From Martelella sp. AD-3 (GTDB lineage: Bacteria > Pseudomonadota > Alphaproteobacteria > Rhizobiales > Rhizobiaceae), in assembly GCF_001578105.1 (NCBI RefSeq), contig NZ_CP014275.1, positions 3,352,501 through 3,416,500 of the forward strand: a stretch of 64,000 bases of DNA. The letters are read 5' to 3'. Positions 47,134-58,296 of this stretch are shown in pieces. A program made the position numbers and the translations under genes. The notes beneath the pieces were generated by a model. It was not told where the DNA came from and made no database searches. It saw nothing but the letters and a program-made list of their open reading frames with translations. How positions within the stretch are numbered: position 1 is the first letter of the stretch; each line of letters begins with the position of its first letter.

Positions 47134-47508
47134 TCAGCCCGGCAGCAGGGCCGTTACCTCGATCTCGATCCGGTATTTCGGGTCGATCAGGCCGCATTCC
47201 AGCATGGTCGCCGCCGGCGGATGATCGCCAAAGGTCTCGGAAAGAAGCGGCCAGCAGGCCGGAAAATCAGTGGCCTCCGGCAGGTAATAGACCACCCGCA
47301 CGACATCTCCAAAACCGCAACCAGCCTCGCCAAGCGCCCTTTCTATCGCATCGAGCGCGGAACGGCACTGGCCGACGACATCTTCAGGAACATCGCTGCC
47401 CTGCGCTGTCGTGCCTGAGACATGGGCAAAGCCGCCGGCCACCACCGCCCGGCAATAACCGATCTTCTTTTCATAAATGCCGCCTGAGGCAATCCGTCTT
47501 ATCGTCAT
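47134..47508 (-). CDS. RidA (YjgF/YER057c/UK114) family protein
   Basis: 124 residues with a RidA-type C-terminus (PKYRIEIEVTALLPG, where the Arg of the family R.EIE motif is kept) and AHVSGTTAQG. RidA proteins hydrolyse reactive imines/enamines. It is first in the gbc direction (126 bp upstream of gbcA) and divergent from the threonylcarbamoyl-AMP synthase gene. May be an outgroup RidA rather than RidA proper. Confidence 0.88.
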   Translation of the reverse strand: MTIRRIASGGIYEKKIGYCRAVVAGGFAHVSGTTAQGSDVPEDVVGQCRSALDAIERALGEAGCGFGDVVRVVYYLPEATDFPACWPLLSETFGDHPPAATMLECGLIDPKYRIEIEVTALLPG

Positions 47509-47576
47509 CAGAAAATCCTTTGTTGCGCAGGTCCTTTGTTCTAAACGAGGATCGCTTGAGCAGGAACAGGTTTCAC

Positions 47577-48554
47577 ATGGCGCGCATCATCGACATCGCG
47601 GTTGAGGAAGGCATTGCGCTGGCCGAAGGCAGCGCTCTTTTGCTGGCTGGCGAGTTGGTCGCCATGCCGACGGAAACCGTCTATGGCCTTGCCGCCGATG
47701 CGACGAACGCTCAGGCAATCGCGAAAATCTATGCCGCCAAGGGCCGGCCTGCCTTCAACCCGCTGATCTGCCACATGTCCGGGCTTGAGATGGCCGAGGA
47801 CCACGCCGTCTTCTCTCCGCTGGCGCGCACGCTTGCGCAAGCCTTCTGGCCCGGCCCGCTGACCCTTGTTCTGCCTCTGAAACAGGGCGCGGCGATTGCG
47901 CCTGCGGCAACGGCGAACCTGCCGACCGTCGGCGTGCGCGTGCCGCAGGGCTTTGCCGGACGACTGATCGCCGCAACCGGTCGCCCGCTGGCCGCACCCA
48001 GCGCCAACACCTCCGGCAGGATCAGCCCGACCACGGCCGCCCATGTGGAAGCGGATCTCGGCGACAGACTGCGACTCATCCTTGACGCGGGACCGGCGCA
48101 GGTCGGCGTCGAATCGACGATCCTGAAGGTCGAGGGCGATGACATCACGCTTTTGCGGCCGGGCGGCATTTCCGCAGCCGAGATCGAGGCGCTGACCGGT
48201 CGCAATGTGACAAGACCGCAGCACAAAACCGCAATCATTGCCCCCGGCATGATGGTCTCGCATTATGCGCCGAAAGCCGCCGTTCGCCTCGATGCGACGC
48301 GCGTCGGGGCGGGCGAGACGCTGGTGCTGTTCGGGCCTTGCGAGGTCGAGAATGCTTCGGCCGCGCGCGCCGTCTTCCAGCTGAGCGAGACCGCCGACCT
48401 TGCGGAAGCGGCGAGCCGGCTTTACGACACGATGATCGAGGCAGACCGGAGCGGCGCGACCGCCATTGCCTTCGCCCCGATCCCGAAAGACGGGATCGGC
48501 GAGGCGATCAATGACAGGCTTGCCCGCGCCGCCGCACCCCGGAAGGATGACTGA
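47577..48554 (+). CDS. L-threonylcarbamoyladenylate synthase (Sua5/TsaC)
   Basis: 325 residues, the long Sua5 form with TsaC and C-terminal Sua5 domains. PTETVYGLAADATN, KIYAAKGRPAFNPLICH and VGVRVP..., APSANTSGRISPTTAAHV mark the catalytic domain; SHYAPKAAVRL begins the Sua5 domain. Makes threonylcarbamoyl-AMP for the tRNA t6A modification. ATG at 47577; the upstream TTG is not supported. Confidence 0.94.
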   Translation: MARIIDIAVEEGIALAEGSALLLAGELVAMPTETVYGLAADATNAQAIAKIYAAKGRPAFNPLICHMSGLEMAEDHAVFSPLARTLAQAFWPGPLTLVLPLKQGAAIAPAATANLPTVGVRVPQGFAGRLIAATGRPLAAPSANTSGRISPTTAAHVEADLGDRLRLILDAGPAQVGVESTILKVEGDDITLLRPGGISAAEIEALTGRNVTRPQHKTAIIAPGMMVSHYAPKAAVRLDATRVGAGETLVLFGPCEVENASAARAVFQLSETADLAEAASRLYDTMIEADRSGATAIAFAPIPKDGIGEAINDRLARAAAPRKDD

Positions 48555-48558
48555 CCGC

Positions 48559-49992
48559 ATGACCACGCTCGCACCCGAACTCGTCACCCGCTTTTCCGAG
48601 ATCGTCGGCGCGCCTTACGCGCTGACGGACGCCGCCGACATCGAACCCTACCTCACCGAGAACCGCGGACTTTACCGGGGCAGGACGGTTCTGGTGCTCA
48701 AGCCCGGCTCGACGCAGGACCTCTCCGCCATCCTGAAGCTTGCAAGCGAAACGAAAACGCCGGTCGTGCCCGCCGGCGGGCGCACCGGCCATGTCGGCGG
48801 GCACGTGCCGCGCGAGGAGGGCACGGATATCGTGCTGTCGCTGGAGCGCATGGACAGGATCCGCAAGATCGACACCTCGGCCAATGTCATCATCGCCGAC
48901 GCCGGCGCGATCCTTGCCGATGTGCAGAAGGCGGCAAGCGACAATGATCGTCTCTTTCCGCTCTCTCTCGGCTCGGAAGGCTCGGCCATGATCGGCGGCA
49001 ACCTCTCCACCAATGCCGGCGGCACGGCGGTGCTTGCCTATGGCAATATGCGCGCGCTCTGCCTCGGCCTTGAGGTGGTGCTGCCGACGGGCGAGATCTG
49101 GGACGGGCTCAGAAGCCTGAAGAAGGACAATACCGGTTATGACCTGCGCGACCTGTTCATCGGCGCGGAAGGCACGCTCGGCGTCATCACCGGCGCGGTG
49201 CTGAAGCTTTTCCCGAAGCCGCGCGGCCATCAGGTTGCCTTTGCCGGCGTGTCGAGCACGGAAAAGGCGCTAGACCTCTTCAATCTTGCCTCCAACCGCT
49301 GCGCCTCGGCGCTGACGGGTTTTGAATTGATGGCCCGCATGGCTTTCGATTTCACGGTAAAGCACACGGACGGCGCGCGCGATCCGCTTTCCGAAAAATA
49401 CCCCTGGTATACGCTGATCGACATTTCTACTTCAGACAGCCAGCAGTCCGCCGACCGGATGATGGAGGCGCTTCTGGAGGAGGCCTTCGAAGAAGGTCTC
49501 GTGGAAGATGCGGTGATCGCCAAATCGCAAAGCGAGATCGACGAGCTCTGGCACATGCGCAACACCATGTCGGAGGCGCAGAAACCCGAAGGCGGCTCGA
49601 TCAAACATGATGTCTCCGTGCCGGTCTCGGCCATTCCGACCTTCCTGCACGAGGCGGACGAGGCCGTGATGGAAGCGATCCCCGGCGCGCGCATCTGCGC
49701 TTTTGGCCACCTCGGAGACGGCAATATCCATTACAACATCTCCCAGCCGGAAGGCGCGGACAAGGCCGCCTTCGTCGCCCGCTGGGGCGAGATCAACAAG
49801 CGCGTCCACGCCATCGTGCTTGCCCATGGCGGCTCGATTTCCGCCGAACATGGCATCGGCCGGCTGAAGCGCGACGAACTGGCCGAAATCCGCGCGCCGA
49901 TCGAGATCGATCTGATGCACCGCATCAAGCAGGCTTTCGACCCTGCCGGGATCATGAACCCCGACAAGGTGCTGAAGGTGACGTCGCGCTAG
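48559..49992 (+). CDS. FAD-binding 2-hydroxyacid dehydrogenase (D-2-hydroxyglutarate / D-lactate dehydrogenase type)
   Basis: 477 residues. N-terminal FAD-binding-4 domain (VVPAGGRTGHVGGHVP, GGNLSTNAGGTAVLAYGNMR) and C-terminal FAD-oxidase domain (CAFGHLGDGNIHYNI, ISAEHGIGRLKRDEL, MHRIKQAFDPAGIMNPDKVL). Oxidises a D-2-hydroxyacid; which one is uncertain. The end of sua5 overlaps the alternative ATG at 48547. The TAG stop is the first triplet of a dispersed repeat and follows CGC. Confidence 0.88.
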   Translation: MTTLAPELVTRFSEIVGAPYALTDAADIEPYLTENRGLYRGRTVLVLKPGSTQDLSAILKLASETKTPVVPAGGRTGHVGGHVPREEGTDIVLSLERMDRIRKIDTSANVIIADAGAILADVQKAASDNDRLFPLSLGSEGSAMIGGNLSTNAGGTAVLAYGNMRALCLGLEVVLPTGEIWDGLRSLKKDNTGYDLRDLFIGAEGTLGVITGAVLKLFPKPRGHQVAFAGVSSTEKALDLFNLASNRCASALTGFELMARMAFDFTVKHTDGARDPLSEKYPWYTLIDISTSDSQQSADRMMEALLEEAFEEGLVEDAVIAKSQSEIDELWHMRNTMSEAQKPEGGSIKHDVSVPVSAIPTFLHEADEAVMEAIPGARICAFGHLGDGNIHYNISQPEGADKAAFVARWGEINKRVHAIVLAHGGSISAEHGIGRLKRDELAEIRAPIEIDLMHRIKQAFDPAGIMNPDKVLKVTSR

Positions 49993-50095
49993 CGCATCGG
50001 CCCGAAAATCGGGTCTGATTTTCGGAAAGCACGATGCGTAGATTCAATAGGTTAGAGCGTCCTTTGTGCGTCCGAATGGACGCACGGCGCTCTAG
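49990..50095. repeat. RIME-like dispersed element, family B, copy 2 (between two convergent genes)
   Basis: 106 bp from the TAG stop of the FAD oxidoreductase to the CTA that is the stop of the MATE gene on the other strand. Two imperfect palindromes, as in the other copies. CTAG is present at both ends. Removing one CTAG plus the interior rejoins the flanks as CGCTAGCG, where the two genes would share one CTAG for both stops. Confidence 0.93.
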
Positions 50096-51498
50096 CGTAT
50101 TACCGCCGCAGCCTCTTGATGAAACACGCCCCATCTTGCGCCGGATCGCCTGCCGTGAAACCACAGCACCGCGGCCACAAGACCGAGCATGGCAATGTCG
50201 CTCGAGGGGGCTGCCATCCAGATGCCCTGGCTGCCGAAGAGGAAGGGCAGCAGGAAGATCAGCGGAATATTGAAAAAATACGTCCGCCCGAGGCTCATCA
50301 CGCCCGCGCTCACGGCCTTGCCGATGGCCTGGAAATAGCCGGCAAGCACCATCACCGGCGCAACGACGACATAGGCGGCGGTAATAATGCGCACGATATG
50401 GGTAGTCGCCGCGATCGTCTCGGGATCATCCACGAAGAGGGCCGCAATCGGGCCTGCCGCGAAAAGAAACACCGCCTGCACGATCAGGCCGTAGAAGAGC
50501 CCGGTCACAAGCCCGACGACGAGCGTGCGGTTGGACCGCTCATAGATCGCGGCGCCGTAATTGTTGCCCACAATCGACTGGCAGGCGAAGTTCAGCCCCA
50601 TTAGCGGCAGGAAGACGAAGGTCAAAAGCCGTGAAGCGATGCCGTAAGCCGCGATCGTCAGGTCGTAATCCGTGCCGAACCATGCCTTGACCGAGACCAG
50701 AATTGAGGCCGTCGAAAGGCTGATGCCGATCAGCGACAGCGACGATGGCAGGCCAAGCGCAAGCGTCCGCCCCCAGGCCTCTGTCAGCGGCTTGCCGGTA
50801 CTCTGCCAGAGCCGGATCGGCGTGCGGCCGGAAAGCCTGAGAACGACCACGGCGACAAGCGCCAGAAGCTGTGCTGCAAGCGTGCCGATGGCCGAGCCCG
50901 CAACGCCCCAGCCCCACAGAGCGATGAAGATGAAGTTGAAGCCGATATTGGCAAGCGTCACCAGAACGCCGATCAGCGCCATCGTGCCCGGCCGCCCCTC
51001 CGAGCGCAGCGTGTCGCCCTGGATGCTGATGAGAAACTGCAAAGGACTGCCGAAGATCAGAAGCGCGATATAGGTTGAAGCCATCGCCGCAAGCGCCGCG
51101 TCGCCGCCCGACAGCCAGCCAATAAGCGGCCTGCCTGCCGCAAGATAGAACGCCATCAGCGCCAGCGCGGCGACCATGGCAAGCGCCGTCGCCGACTGCA
51201 TGGCCGATTGCGCGCCCGCGCGATCGCCGCCGCCAAGCCGTCGCGCCAGGATCGATGCCATGCCGGAAGAGACCAGCGTCGCCAGGGCGTTCAGCGCCAT
51301 GAACAGCGGAAAGACCAGGGTGACGGCGGCCAGCGCGCGCGGCCCGACATAAACGCCGAGAAAGATGGCGTCGACCACAGTAAAGAGGCCGCTCACCAGC
51401 ATCAAAAGCACGATCGGGGCTGCGGTCTTGAAGAAAAGCGGCGCAATCGGGCCTGAAAGATAGGGATTAGCCTGCGGCTCGGAAGAAGTTTCCATCAT
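50092..51498 (-). CDS. MATE-family efflux protein
   Basis: 468 residues, 12 membrane segments in two MATE repeats. N-terminal block LMLVSGLFTVVDAIFLGVYV then VGPRALAAVTLVFP, and the second half LPLMGLNFACQSIVGNNYGA. Exports cationic drugs or metabolites with Na+ or H+. Two tandem ATG codons (51498, 51495). The stop TAG is in the terminal CTAG of the repeat. Downstream of purD on the same strand after 229 bp in which I see no gene. Confidence 0.93.
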   Translation of the reverse strand: MMETSSEPQANPYLSGPIAPLFFKTAAPIVLLMLVSGLFTVVDAIFLGVYVGPRALAAVTLVFPLFMALNALATLVSSGMASILARRLGGGDRAGAQSAMQSATALAMVAALALMAFYLAAGRPLIGWLSGGDAALAAMASTYIALLIFGSPLQFLISIQGDTLRSEGRPGTMALIGVLVTLANIGFNFIFIALWGWGVAGSAIGTLAAQLLALVAVVVLRLSGRTPIRLWQSTGKPLTEAWGRTLALGLPSSLSLIGISLSTASILVSVKAWFGTDYDLTIAAYGIASRLLTFVFLPLMGLNFACQSIVGNNYGAAIYERSNRTLVVGLVTGLFYGLIVQAVFLFAAGPIAALFVDDPETIAATTHIVRIITAAYVVVAPVMVLAGYFQAIGKAVSAGVMSLGRTYFFNIPLIFLLPFLFGSQGIWMAAPSSDIAMLGLVAAVLWFHGRRSGARWGVFHQEAAAVIR

Positions 51499-51727
51499 GT
51501 TGTCCCTCGGGACACTCGTAACGCCTGAGGCGGCCAGTTATGGGACCCGCATTGCCATAGGCTTCGAGTGTCGTCTGAGAAAACAACGGACGAAGGATCG
51601 CGCGACTTCACCATCGCCTGAATGTCAGGCGCGCGGGCGGCAGGCGGCGCGGGGCCGTGCGCAATTAGCGCCGGCCGAAGGGACAAGTCAAGCGCGTTTG
51701 CCGGGAAACCCGCGACCGGCAGCCGGT

Positions 51728-52999
51728 TCAACCCTCCTCGCGCGCCACCGCGCGCCAGCCGATGTCGCGGCGGCAGAAGCCGTCGGACCAGTCGATATCC
51801 TCGATCAGCGCATAGGCGCGGGTCTGGGCCTCGGTGACGTTGTGGCCAAGTGCGGTAACATTCAGCACGCGCCCGCCGCTTGCGACAAGCTTGCCGTCGC
51901 GCATCGCCGTTCCGGCGTGGAAGGTGCGTGCGTCCGGTCCGTCTTCGGGAAGCCGGCTGATCTCGCTGCCCTTCCTGTAGGAGCCCGGATAGCCCTTCGT
52001 CGCCATGACGACGGTGAGCGCCGTGTCCTCGCTCCATGCTGCGGAAGCCTTGTCCAGCGCGCCATCGGCGGCGGCTTCCAGAATATCCAGAAGGTCGCTT
52101 TGAAGCCGCATCATCAGCACCTGGCACTCCGGATCGCCGAAGCGCACATTATATTCGATCAGTTCCGGGCCCTTTTCCGTGATCATAAGCCCTGCGTAGA
52201 GCACACCCTTGAAGGGATGGCCCATCTCCGCCATGCCGCGGATCGTCGGCTCGATGATTTCTTTCATGGTGCGGGCAATCATCGCTTCATCCATCACCGG
52301 GGCTGGCGAATAGGCGCCCATGCCGCCGGTATTCGGCCCGGTATCGCCGTCGCCGACGGCCTTGTGGTCCTGGGCGGTGGCAAGCGGCAGCGCGTTCTTC
52401 CCATCGGAGAGGCAGAAGAAGCTCGCCTCCTCGCCGACCAGAAATTCCTCGACCACGACCTCGGCGCCGGCGGCGCCGAACGTGCCGGAAAAGCAGTCGT
52501 CAATGGCGGCGAGCGCCTCGGCGCTGGTGCGGGCGACGGTCACGCCCTTGCCGGCGGCCAGACCATCAGCCTTGATCACGATCGGCGCGCCGATCTCGCC
52601 GACATAGGCCTTGGCCTCCTCTCCATCGGCGAAGCGGCGGTAGGCGCCGGTCGGAATATCGTATCGGGCGCAGAGATCCTTGGTGAACCCCTTCGAGCCC
52701 TCGAGCCGGGCGGCGGCCTTTGTCGGTCCGAAGACCTTGATGCCTGCTTCACTCAGCGCATCGGCGAGGCCGTCCACCAGCGGCGCTTCGGGGCCGACGA
52801 CAACGAGACCGATGTCCTTCTCGCGGCAGAAGGCGATGACCGCCGCATGATCGGCCGGGTCGAGCTTCACGCATTCGGCATGGGCCGCGATACCCGGATT
52901 GCCGGGCGCGGCATAAAGCACGCCGAGACGCGGCGATTGCGAGAGTTTCCAGGCCAGCGCATGCTCGCGCCCGCCCGAGCCGATCAGAAGGACATTCAT
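51728..52999 (-). CDS. purD: phosphoribosylamine-glycine ligase
   Basis: 423 residues. [19 protein letters not shown] start, ATP-grasp region ([31 protein letters not shown]) and the C-terminal [16 protein letters not shown]. Second step of purine synthesis: makes GAR from phosphoribosylamine and glycine. Divergent from obgE, 199 bp apart. ATG at 52999. Confidence 0.97.
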   Translation of the reverse strand: MNVLLIGSGGREHALAWKLSQSPRLGVLYAAPGNPGIAAHAECVKLDPADHAAVIAFCREKDIGLVVVGPEAPLVDGLADALSEAGIKVFGPTKAAARLEGSKGFTKDLCARYDIPTGAYRRFADGEEAKAYVGEIGAPIVIKADGLAAGKGVTVARTSAEALAAIDDCFSGTFGAAGAEVVVEEFLVGEEASFFCLSDGKNALPLATAQDHKAVGDGDTGPNTGGMGAYSPAPVMDEAMIARTMKEIIEPTIRGMAEMGHPFKGVLYAGLMITEKGPELIEYNVRFGDPECQVLMMRLQSDLLDILEAAADGALDKASAAWSEDTALTVVMATKGYPGSYRKGSEISRLPEDGPDARTFHAGTAMRDGKLVASGGRVLNVTALGHNVTEAQTRAYALIEDIDWSDGFCRRDIGWRAVAREEG

Positions 53000-53180
53000 G
53001 GGGTCCGCTCCAGTTGTCACCTGCTGGCGGTTGGGTAAGCAGACGCGCGGCAAAGGTCAAGGCCGCGTTGCGTGCCGTTGCCGCCGCGCGGTATGTTGCA
53101 GCAACGGTTTTTCACGATATTCTTTGACCTTGCCGCCGACGGACGCTAACGATGCGGGCGGTTTTACCCCACACACATGA

Positions 53181-54257
<1,077 letters not shown>

Positions 54258-54259
54258 CA

Positions 54260-55423
54260 ATGAACGGCATGCACCGTTCGCTGACGCATTATCGGCGGAT
54301 CGTGATCAAGATCGGTTCGGCACTGCTCGTCGACCGAACACACGGGCTCAAGACCGACTGGCTGAACCGCCTTTGCGATGACATCGCAGCACTCAAGGTC
54401 GCTGGCGTCGAAGTACTGGTCGTATCCTCCGGCGCCGTAGCGCTCGGTCGCACCGTGCTGCACAGCCATTCCGGCACGCTGAAGCTGGAAGAGGCGCAGG
54501 CGGCGGCGGCCGTCGGCCAGATCGGACTTGCCGGCGCCTGGACCGAGAGCCTGCGCCACCACGCCATTCTCGCGGGCCAGATCCTGCTGACCCTGCAGAA
54601 CACCGAGGAGCGGCGGCATTATCTGAACGCCCGCGCCACGATCCTGCAGCTTCTGAAAGCGGGCGCCGTTCCGATCATCAACGAGAACGACACGATCGCC
54701 ACCTCGGAGATCCGCTACGGCGACAATGACCGGCTGGCCGCCCGCGTGGCGACCATGATCGGGGCGGAGCTTCTGGTGCTTTTGTCCGATATTGACGGGC
54801 TTTACACGGCCCCGCCGCATCTCGACCCCCATGCTCACTTTCTGGCCGAGATCGAGGCGATCACGCCCGAGATCGAGGCCATGGCCGGCGGCGCGGCTTC
54901 GGAACTGTCCCGCGGCGGCATGCATACCAAGATCGAGGCCGGCAAGATCGCAACCGCCGCCGGCTGCGCCATGGTGATTGCCTCCGGCAAGATCGACCAC
55001 CCGCTGAAGGCGATCGAGGAGGGCGCGCGCCACTCGATGTTCCACGCCTCGCACACGCCGGTGAACGCCCGCAAGACATGGATTGCCGGCCAGCTTCTGC
55101 CCGCCGGCACAATCCATATCGATGACGGCGCGGTGGCTGCACTCAAGCGCGGCAACAGCCTTCTGCCGGCCGGCGTGACGGCGGTTGACGGCCATTTCTC
55201 GCGCGGCGACACTGTGGCGATCGTCAACATGAAAGGCGGCGAGGTTGCGCGCGGCCTGTCCGGCTATGACAGCGACGAAGCGCGCATGATCGCTGGCCAG
55301 AAGACAATCGATATCGAGGCGATCCTCGGCTATCCGGCCCGCGCGGCCATGGTCCACCGCGACGATCTGGTGATGGCCGCCATCGGCAAGAAGAAACAGA
55401 ACGAAAGCTCGACCCATGCTTGA
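54260..55423 (+). CDS. proB: glutamate 5-kinase
   Basis: 387 residues. N-terminal amino-acid kinase domain ([49 protein letters not shown]) and a C-terminal PUA domain ([20 protein letters not shown]). First step of proline synthesis from glutamate. ATG at 54260, 2 bp after the obgE stop; GGGAG precedes it. Overlaps proA by 8 nt. Confidence 0.97.
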   Translation: MNGMHRSLTHYRRIVIKIGSALLVDRTHGLKTDWLNRLCDDIAALKVAGVEVLVVSSGAVALGRTVLHSHSGTLKLEEAQAAAAVGQIGLAGAWTESLRHHAILAGQILLTLQNTEERRHYLNARATILQLLKAGAVPIINENDTIATSEIRYGDNDRLAARVATMIGAELLVLLSDIDGLYTAPPHLDPHAHFLAEIEAITPEIEAMAGGAASELSRGGMHTKIEAGKIATAAGCAMVIASGKIDHPLKAIEEGARHSMFHASHTPVNARKTWIAGQLLPAGTIHIDDGAVAALKRGNSLLPAGVTAVDGHFSRGDTVAIVNMKGGEVARGLSGYDSDEARMIAGQKTIDIEAILGYPARAAMVHRDDLVMAAIGKKKQNESSTHA

Positions 55424-56696
55424 CCAGGTTCACAAAGACGATATCGCCGCCGTGATGCGGGCGCTTGGAACGCGCGCGCGCGCAGCAGCGCAGAAGCTGG
55501 CGATCGCCTCGACCGAGACCAAGAACCGGGCGCTTCTCGCCATGGCCCGCGAGATCGAGGCGCGCGCGCCCGAAATCCTGGCCGAGAACGAGAAGGATGT
55601 CGCCGCCGCCCAGGAAAACGGCATCACCGGCTCCTTCATCGACCGGCTGGAGCTCAATGAGGCGCGGATCGCCGCGATGGCCGACGGCATCCGCGCGATC
55701 GCGGACCTCGACGATCCGGTCGGCGACATAATTGCCGAATGGGACCGTCCCAACGGGTTGACGATCTCGCGCGTGCGCACGCCGCTCGGCGTCATCGGCG
55801 TCATCTATGAGAGCCGTCCGAATGTGACGGCCGATGCCGGCGCGCTCTGCCTGAAGGCCGGCAATGCCGTAATCCTGCGCGGCGGTTCGGATTCGGCGCG
55901 TTCGGCGCGCGCGATCCACTGCGCGCTGAACGCGGGTCTTGCCGAGGCCGGTCTGCCGGAGGACGCGATCCAGATCGTGCCGACCACCGACCGCGCCGCC
56001 GTCGGCGAGATGCTGTCCGGCCTTTCCGGAAATATTGACGTGATCGTCCCGCGCGGGGGAAAGAGCCTCGTTGCCCGCGTGCAATCGGAAGCGCGCGTGC
56101 CGGTCTTTGCCCATCTGGAAGGCCTCTGCCACATCTATGTCGACAAATCCGCCGATCTCGATATGGCGCGCGACATCGTCGTCAACGCCAAGATGCGCCG
56201 CACGGGCATTTGCGGGGCGGCCGAGACGCTTTTGATCGACCGCGCGGCGGCCGACACCTTCGCGACCCCGCTGATCGAGGCGCTGGAGAAAAAGGGCTGC
56301 CTCGTGCGGGTAGATCACGACATGATCGACTATGCCCGCGGCCGCGATGAAGCAAATGACGACGACTGGACCACGGAGTATCTCGACGCGATCATTTCGG
56401 TGAAGCTCGTCGACGGTATTTCCGGCGCCATCGAGCATATCGGAAAATATTCTTCCCATCACACCGAGGCGGTGATTGCCGAGGACCATGAAGTCGTTTC
56501 CCGTTTCTTCAACGAGATCGACTCGGCGATCCTTTTGCACAATGCCTCGACGCAATTTGCCGATGGCGGCGAATTCGGCATGGGCGCGGAGATCGGCATC
56601 GCTACCGGCAAGATGCATGCGCGCGGGCCGGTCGGCGTCGAACAGCTCACATCGTTCAAATATCTTGTGCGCGGCAGCGGACAGACGCGGGCGTGA
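55416..56696 (+). CDS. proA: glutamate-5-semialdehyde dehydrogenase
   Basis: 426 residues. Typical ProA blocks [20 protein letters not shown] and [24 protein letters not shown], and [15 protein letters not shown] with the catalytic Cys. Reduces glutamyl phosphate to the semialdehyde in proline synthesis. Its ATG overlaps the proB end. Confidence 0.97.
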   Translation: MLDQVHKDDIAAVMRALGTRARAAAQKLAIASTETKNRALLAMAREIEARAPEILAENEKDVAAAQENGITGSFIDRLELNEARIAAMADGIRAIADLDDPVGDIIAEWDRPNGLTISRVRTPLGVIGVIYESRPNVTADAGALCLKAGNAVILRGGSDSARSARAIHCALNAGLAEAGLPEDAIQIVPTTDRAAVGEMLSGLSGNIDVIVPRGGKSLVARVQSEARVPVFAHLEGLCHIYVDKSADLDMARDIVVNAKMRRTGICGAAETLLIDRAAADTFATPLIEALEKKGCLVRVDHDMIDYARGRDEANDDDWTTEYLDAIISVKLVDGISGAIEHIGKYSSHHTEAVIAEDHEVVSRFFNEIDSAILLHNASTQFADGGEFGMGAEIGIATGKMHARGPVGVEQLTSFKYLVRGSGQTRA

Positions 56697-56736
56697 CAGT
56701 TTGACCGAGGGGACGATCGACCAGCGCTATCTTGCC

Positions 56737-57330
56737 ATGCCCTATTGCGAGCCGGGCATGGCGATCGGCCTTTTCGGCGGTTCCTTCAACCCGCCGCATG
56801 ACGGTCATTTCCTGGTGGCGAGCCTGGCGATCCAGCGTCTCGGCCTCGACCAGCTCTGGTGGCTGGTCACGCCCGGCAACCCGCTGAAGAGCGGAAACGG
56901 CCTTGCCCCGCTCGAGGAACGGCTGGCGCTGAGCGAGAAACTCGCGCGCGATCCGCGCATCCGCGTCTCAGCACTCGAAAAGACGATCGGCACCGCTTAT
57001 ACGGCCCGCACCATCCGCCATATCGTTCGCCGCAACCCGGGCGTCCATTTCGTCTGGATCATGGGCGCCGACAATCTCGGCGACTTTCACCGCTGGCAGG
57101 AATGGCGCGCAATCGCCCGCACCGTGCCGCTTGCCGTGATCGACCGGCCCGGCTCGACGCTGACCTATCTTTCCTCAAAGGCGGCGCGCACGCTCGACAA
57201 GGCCCGCATTGCCGAGCGCGATGCCCGGGCGCTGGCGCGGATGACGCCGCCGGCCTGGACCTTCATCCACGGTCCGCGTTCGAATGTCAGCTCCACAGCG
57301 CTCAGGCGAGGCCATGATGACGCGGATTGA
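56737..57330 (+). CDS. nadD: nicotinate-nucleotide adenylyltransferase
   Basis: 197 residues. Nucleotidyl-transferase motif GLFGGSFNPPHDGH and LWWLVTPGNPLKS, WIMGADNLGDFHRW and the C-terminal SNVSSTALR (ISSTxIR type). Makes deamido-NAD. The start is uncertain: ATG at 56737 (MPYCEPGM) matches rhizobial homologues; a TTG at 56701 is closer to the proA stop. The last 17 bp overlap the next gene. Confidence 0.94.
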   Translation: MPYCEPGMAIGLFGGSFNPPHDGHFLVASLAIQRLGLDQLWWLVTPGNPLKSGNGLAPLEERLALSEKLARDPRIRVSALEKTIGTAYTARTIRHIVRRNPGVHFVWIMGADNLGDFHRWQEWRAIARTVPLAVIDRPGSTLTYLSSKAARTLDKARIAERDARALARMTPPAWTFIHGPRSNVSSTALRRGHDDAD

Positions 57331-58186
57331 GGTCGTCGCCAGTCTCAACGATCCCGGCAAACCCGGCGGCCACAGCGAGGATCGGGCCGGCGCAAACGGG
57401 CACAGCGCCTTCGTCATCGACGGCGCGACCGGTATCGCCGACCGGCGGGTGATGACGGACCATCCGAGCGATGCCGCCTGGCTTGCCGACCACGCGGCGG
57501 CGGCTTTTTCCAGGGCGGGCAGCGAAGAGAGCGTCGCCGCCGTTGTCTCCCGCCTCAACGAAGAAGCCCGCGCGACCTATTTCAAGACCGCCGGAACCGG
57601 CGACCTGCCGCGCTACATGTGGCCCGCCGCGGCCTTCCAGATGCTCAGGGTCGAGGGCGACCGGCTCGTGTCCTACGGGCTCGGCGACTGCCGCCTGTTC
57701 CTGCAGTCGGAGGACGACGGAGAGGTGTTCGAGACCACCGCGCTGAAGGGCAACCGTGACCGGGAAATCGCCGCCGCCCGCGCGCATCTCGCCCGCACCG
57801 GCGGCTTTGGCGGCAAGAACGATATCGGCGGAGATGGACAGACGCGTGCGGCGCTGCGCGAAAGCCGCTCGAAACACAACATGCCGGGCGGGCGCATCTT
57901 CACGCTCGGCCTGGTGCCGGAAGCGGCAAACGAGATCGTGCGCGAGGAAACCGGCATCAAGGCCCCCGCCCGCGGCCTGCTCTGTTCGGATGGCTTCGCC
58001 GCCCTGTGTGACAATTACGACGCTTTCGGCCCTCGGGAACTGATCGATGCCGCTTTTGACGAGGGCCTTCCGGCGCTGCTGGCACGGTTGCGTGAAATCG
58101 AGCGGATCACGGATCCCGAAGGCGAGCGCTTCCCGCGCTACAAGGTCAGCGACGACGCCACATGCCTTGCCTTCCGCATTCCCTGA
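57314..58186 (+). CDS. PP2C-like serine/threonine phosphatase
   Basis: 290 residues, no membrane segment. PP2C hallmarks: SEDRAGANGHSAFVIDGATG near residue 20 (metal-binding Asp and Gly), SYGLGDCRLFL in the middle, LLCSDGFAALCDNY and a C-terminal SDDATCLAFRI (DDxT). Dephosphorylates proteins; no kinase gene is nearby. It lies between nadD (17-bp overlap) and rsfS, splitting a gene order that is usually contiguous in rhizobia. Confidence 0.82.
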   Translation: MMTRIEVVASLNDPGKPGGHSEDRAGANGHSAFVIDGATGIADRRVMTDHPSDAAWLADHAAAAFSRAGSEESVAAVVSRLNEEARATYFKTAGTGDLPRYMWPAAAFQMLRVEGDRLVSYGLGDCRLFLQSEDDGEVFETTALKGNRDREIAAARAHLARTGGFGGKNDIGGDGQTRAALRESRSKHNMPGGRIFTLGLVPEAANEIVREETGIKAPARGLLCSDGFAALCDNYDAFGPRELIDAAFDEGLPALLARLREIERITDPEGERFPRYKVSDDATCLAFRIP

Positions 58187-58296
58187 AGACGCCGCCGGGC
58201 GTTTTTTAACGAGAACCTTGCGCGATACCCCCATTGGCTCCTATCTTTATAGGGACTCGTGGGCGCCACGAGTCGCAATCGTGCTTGTTCCGGTCC

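Noticed and set aside
49990..50095. Transcription terminator or ncRNA gene
   Set aside because: Although strongly palindromic, the sequence recurs at three loci with CTAG ends, so a mobile repeat is the simpler explanation; a secondary terminator role is possible.
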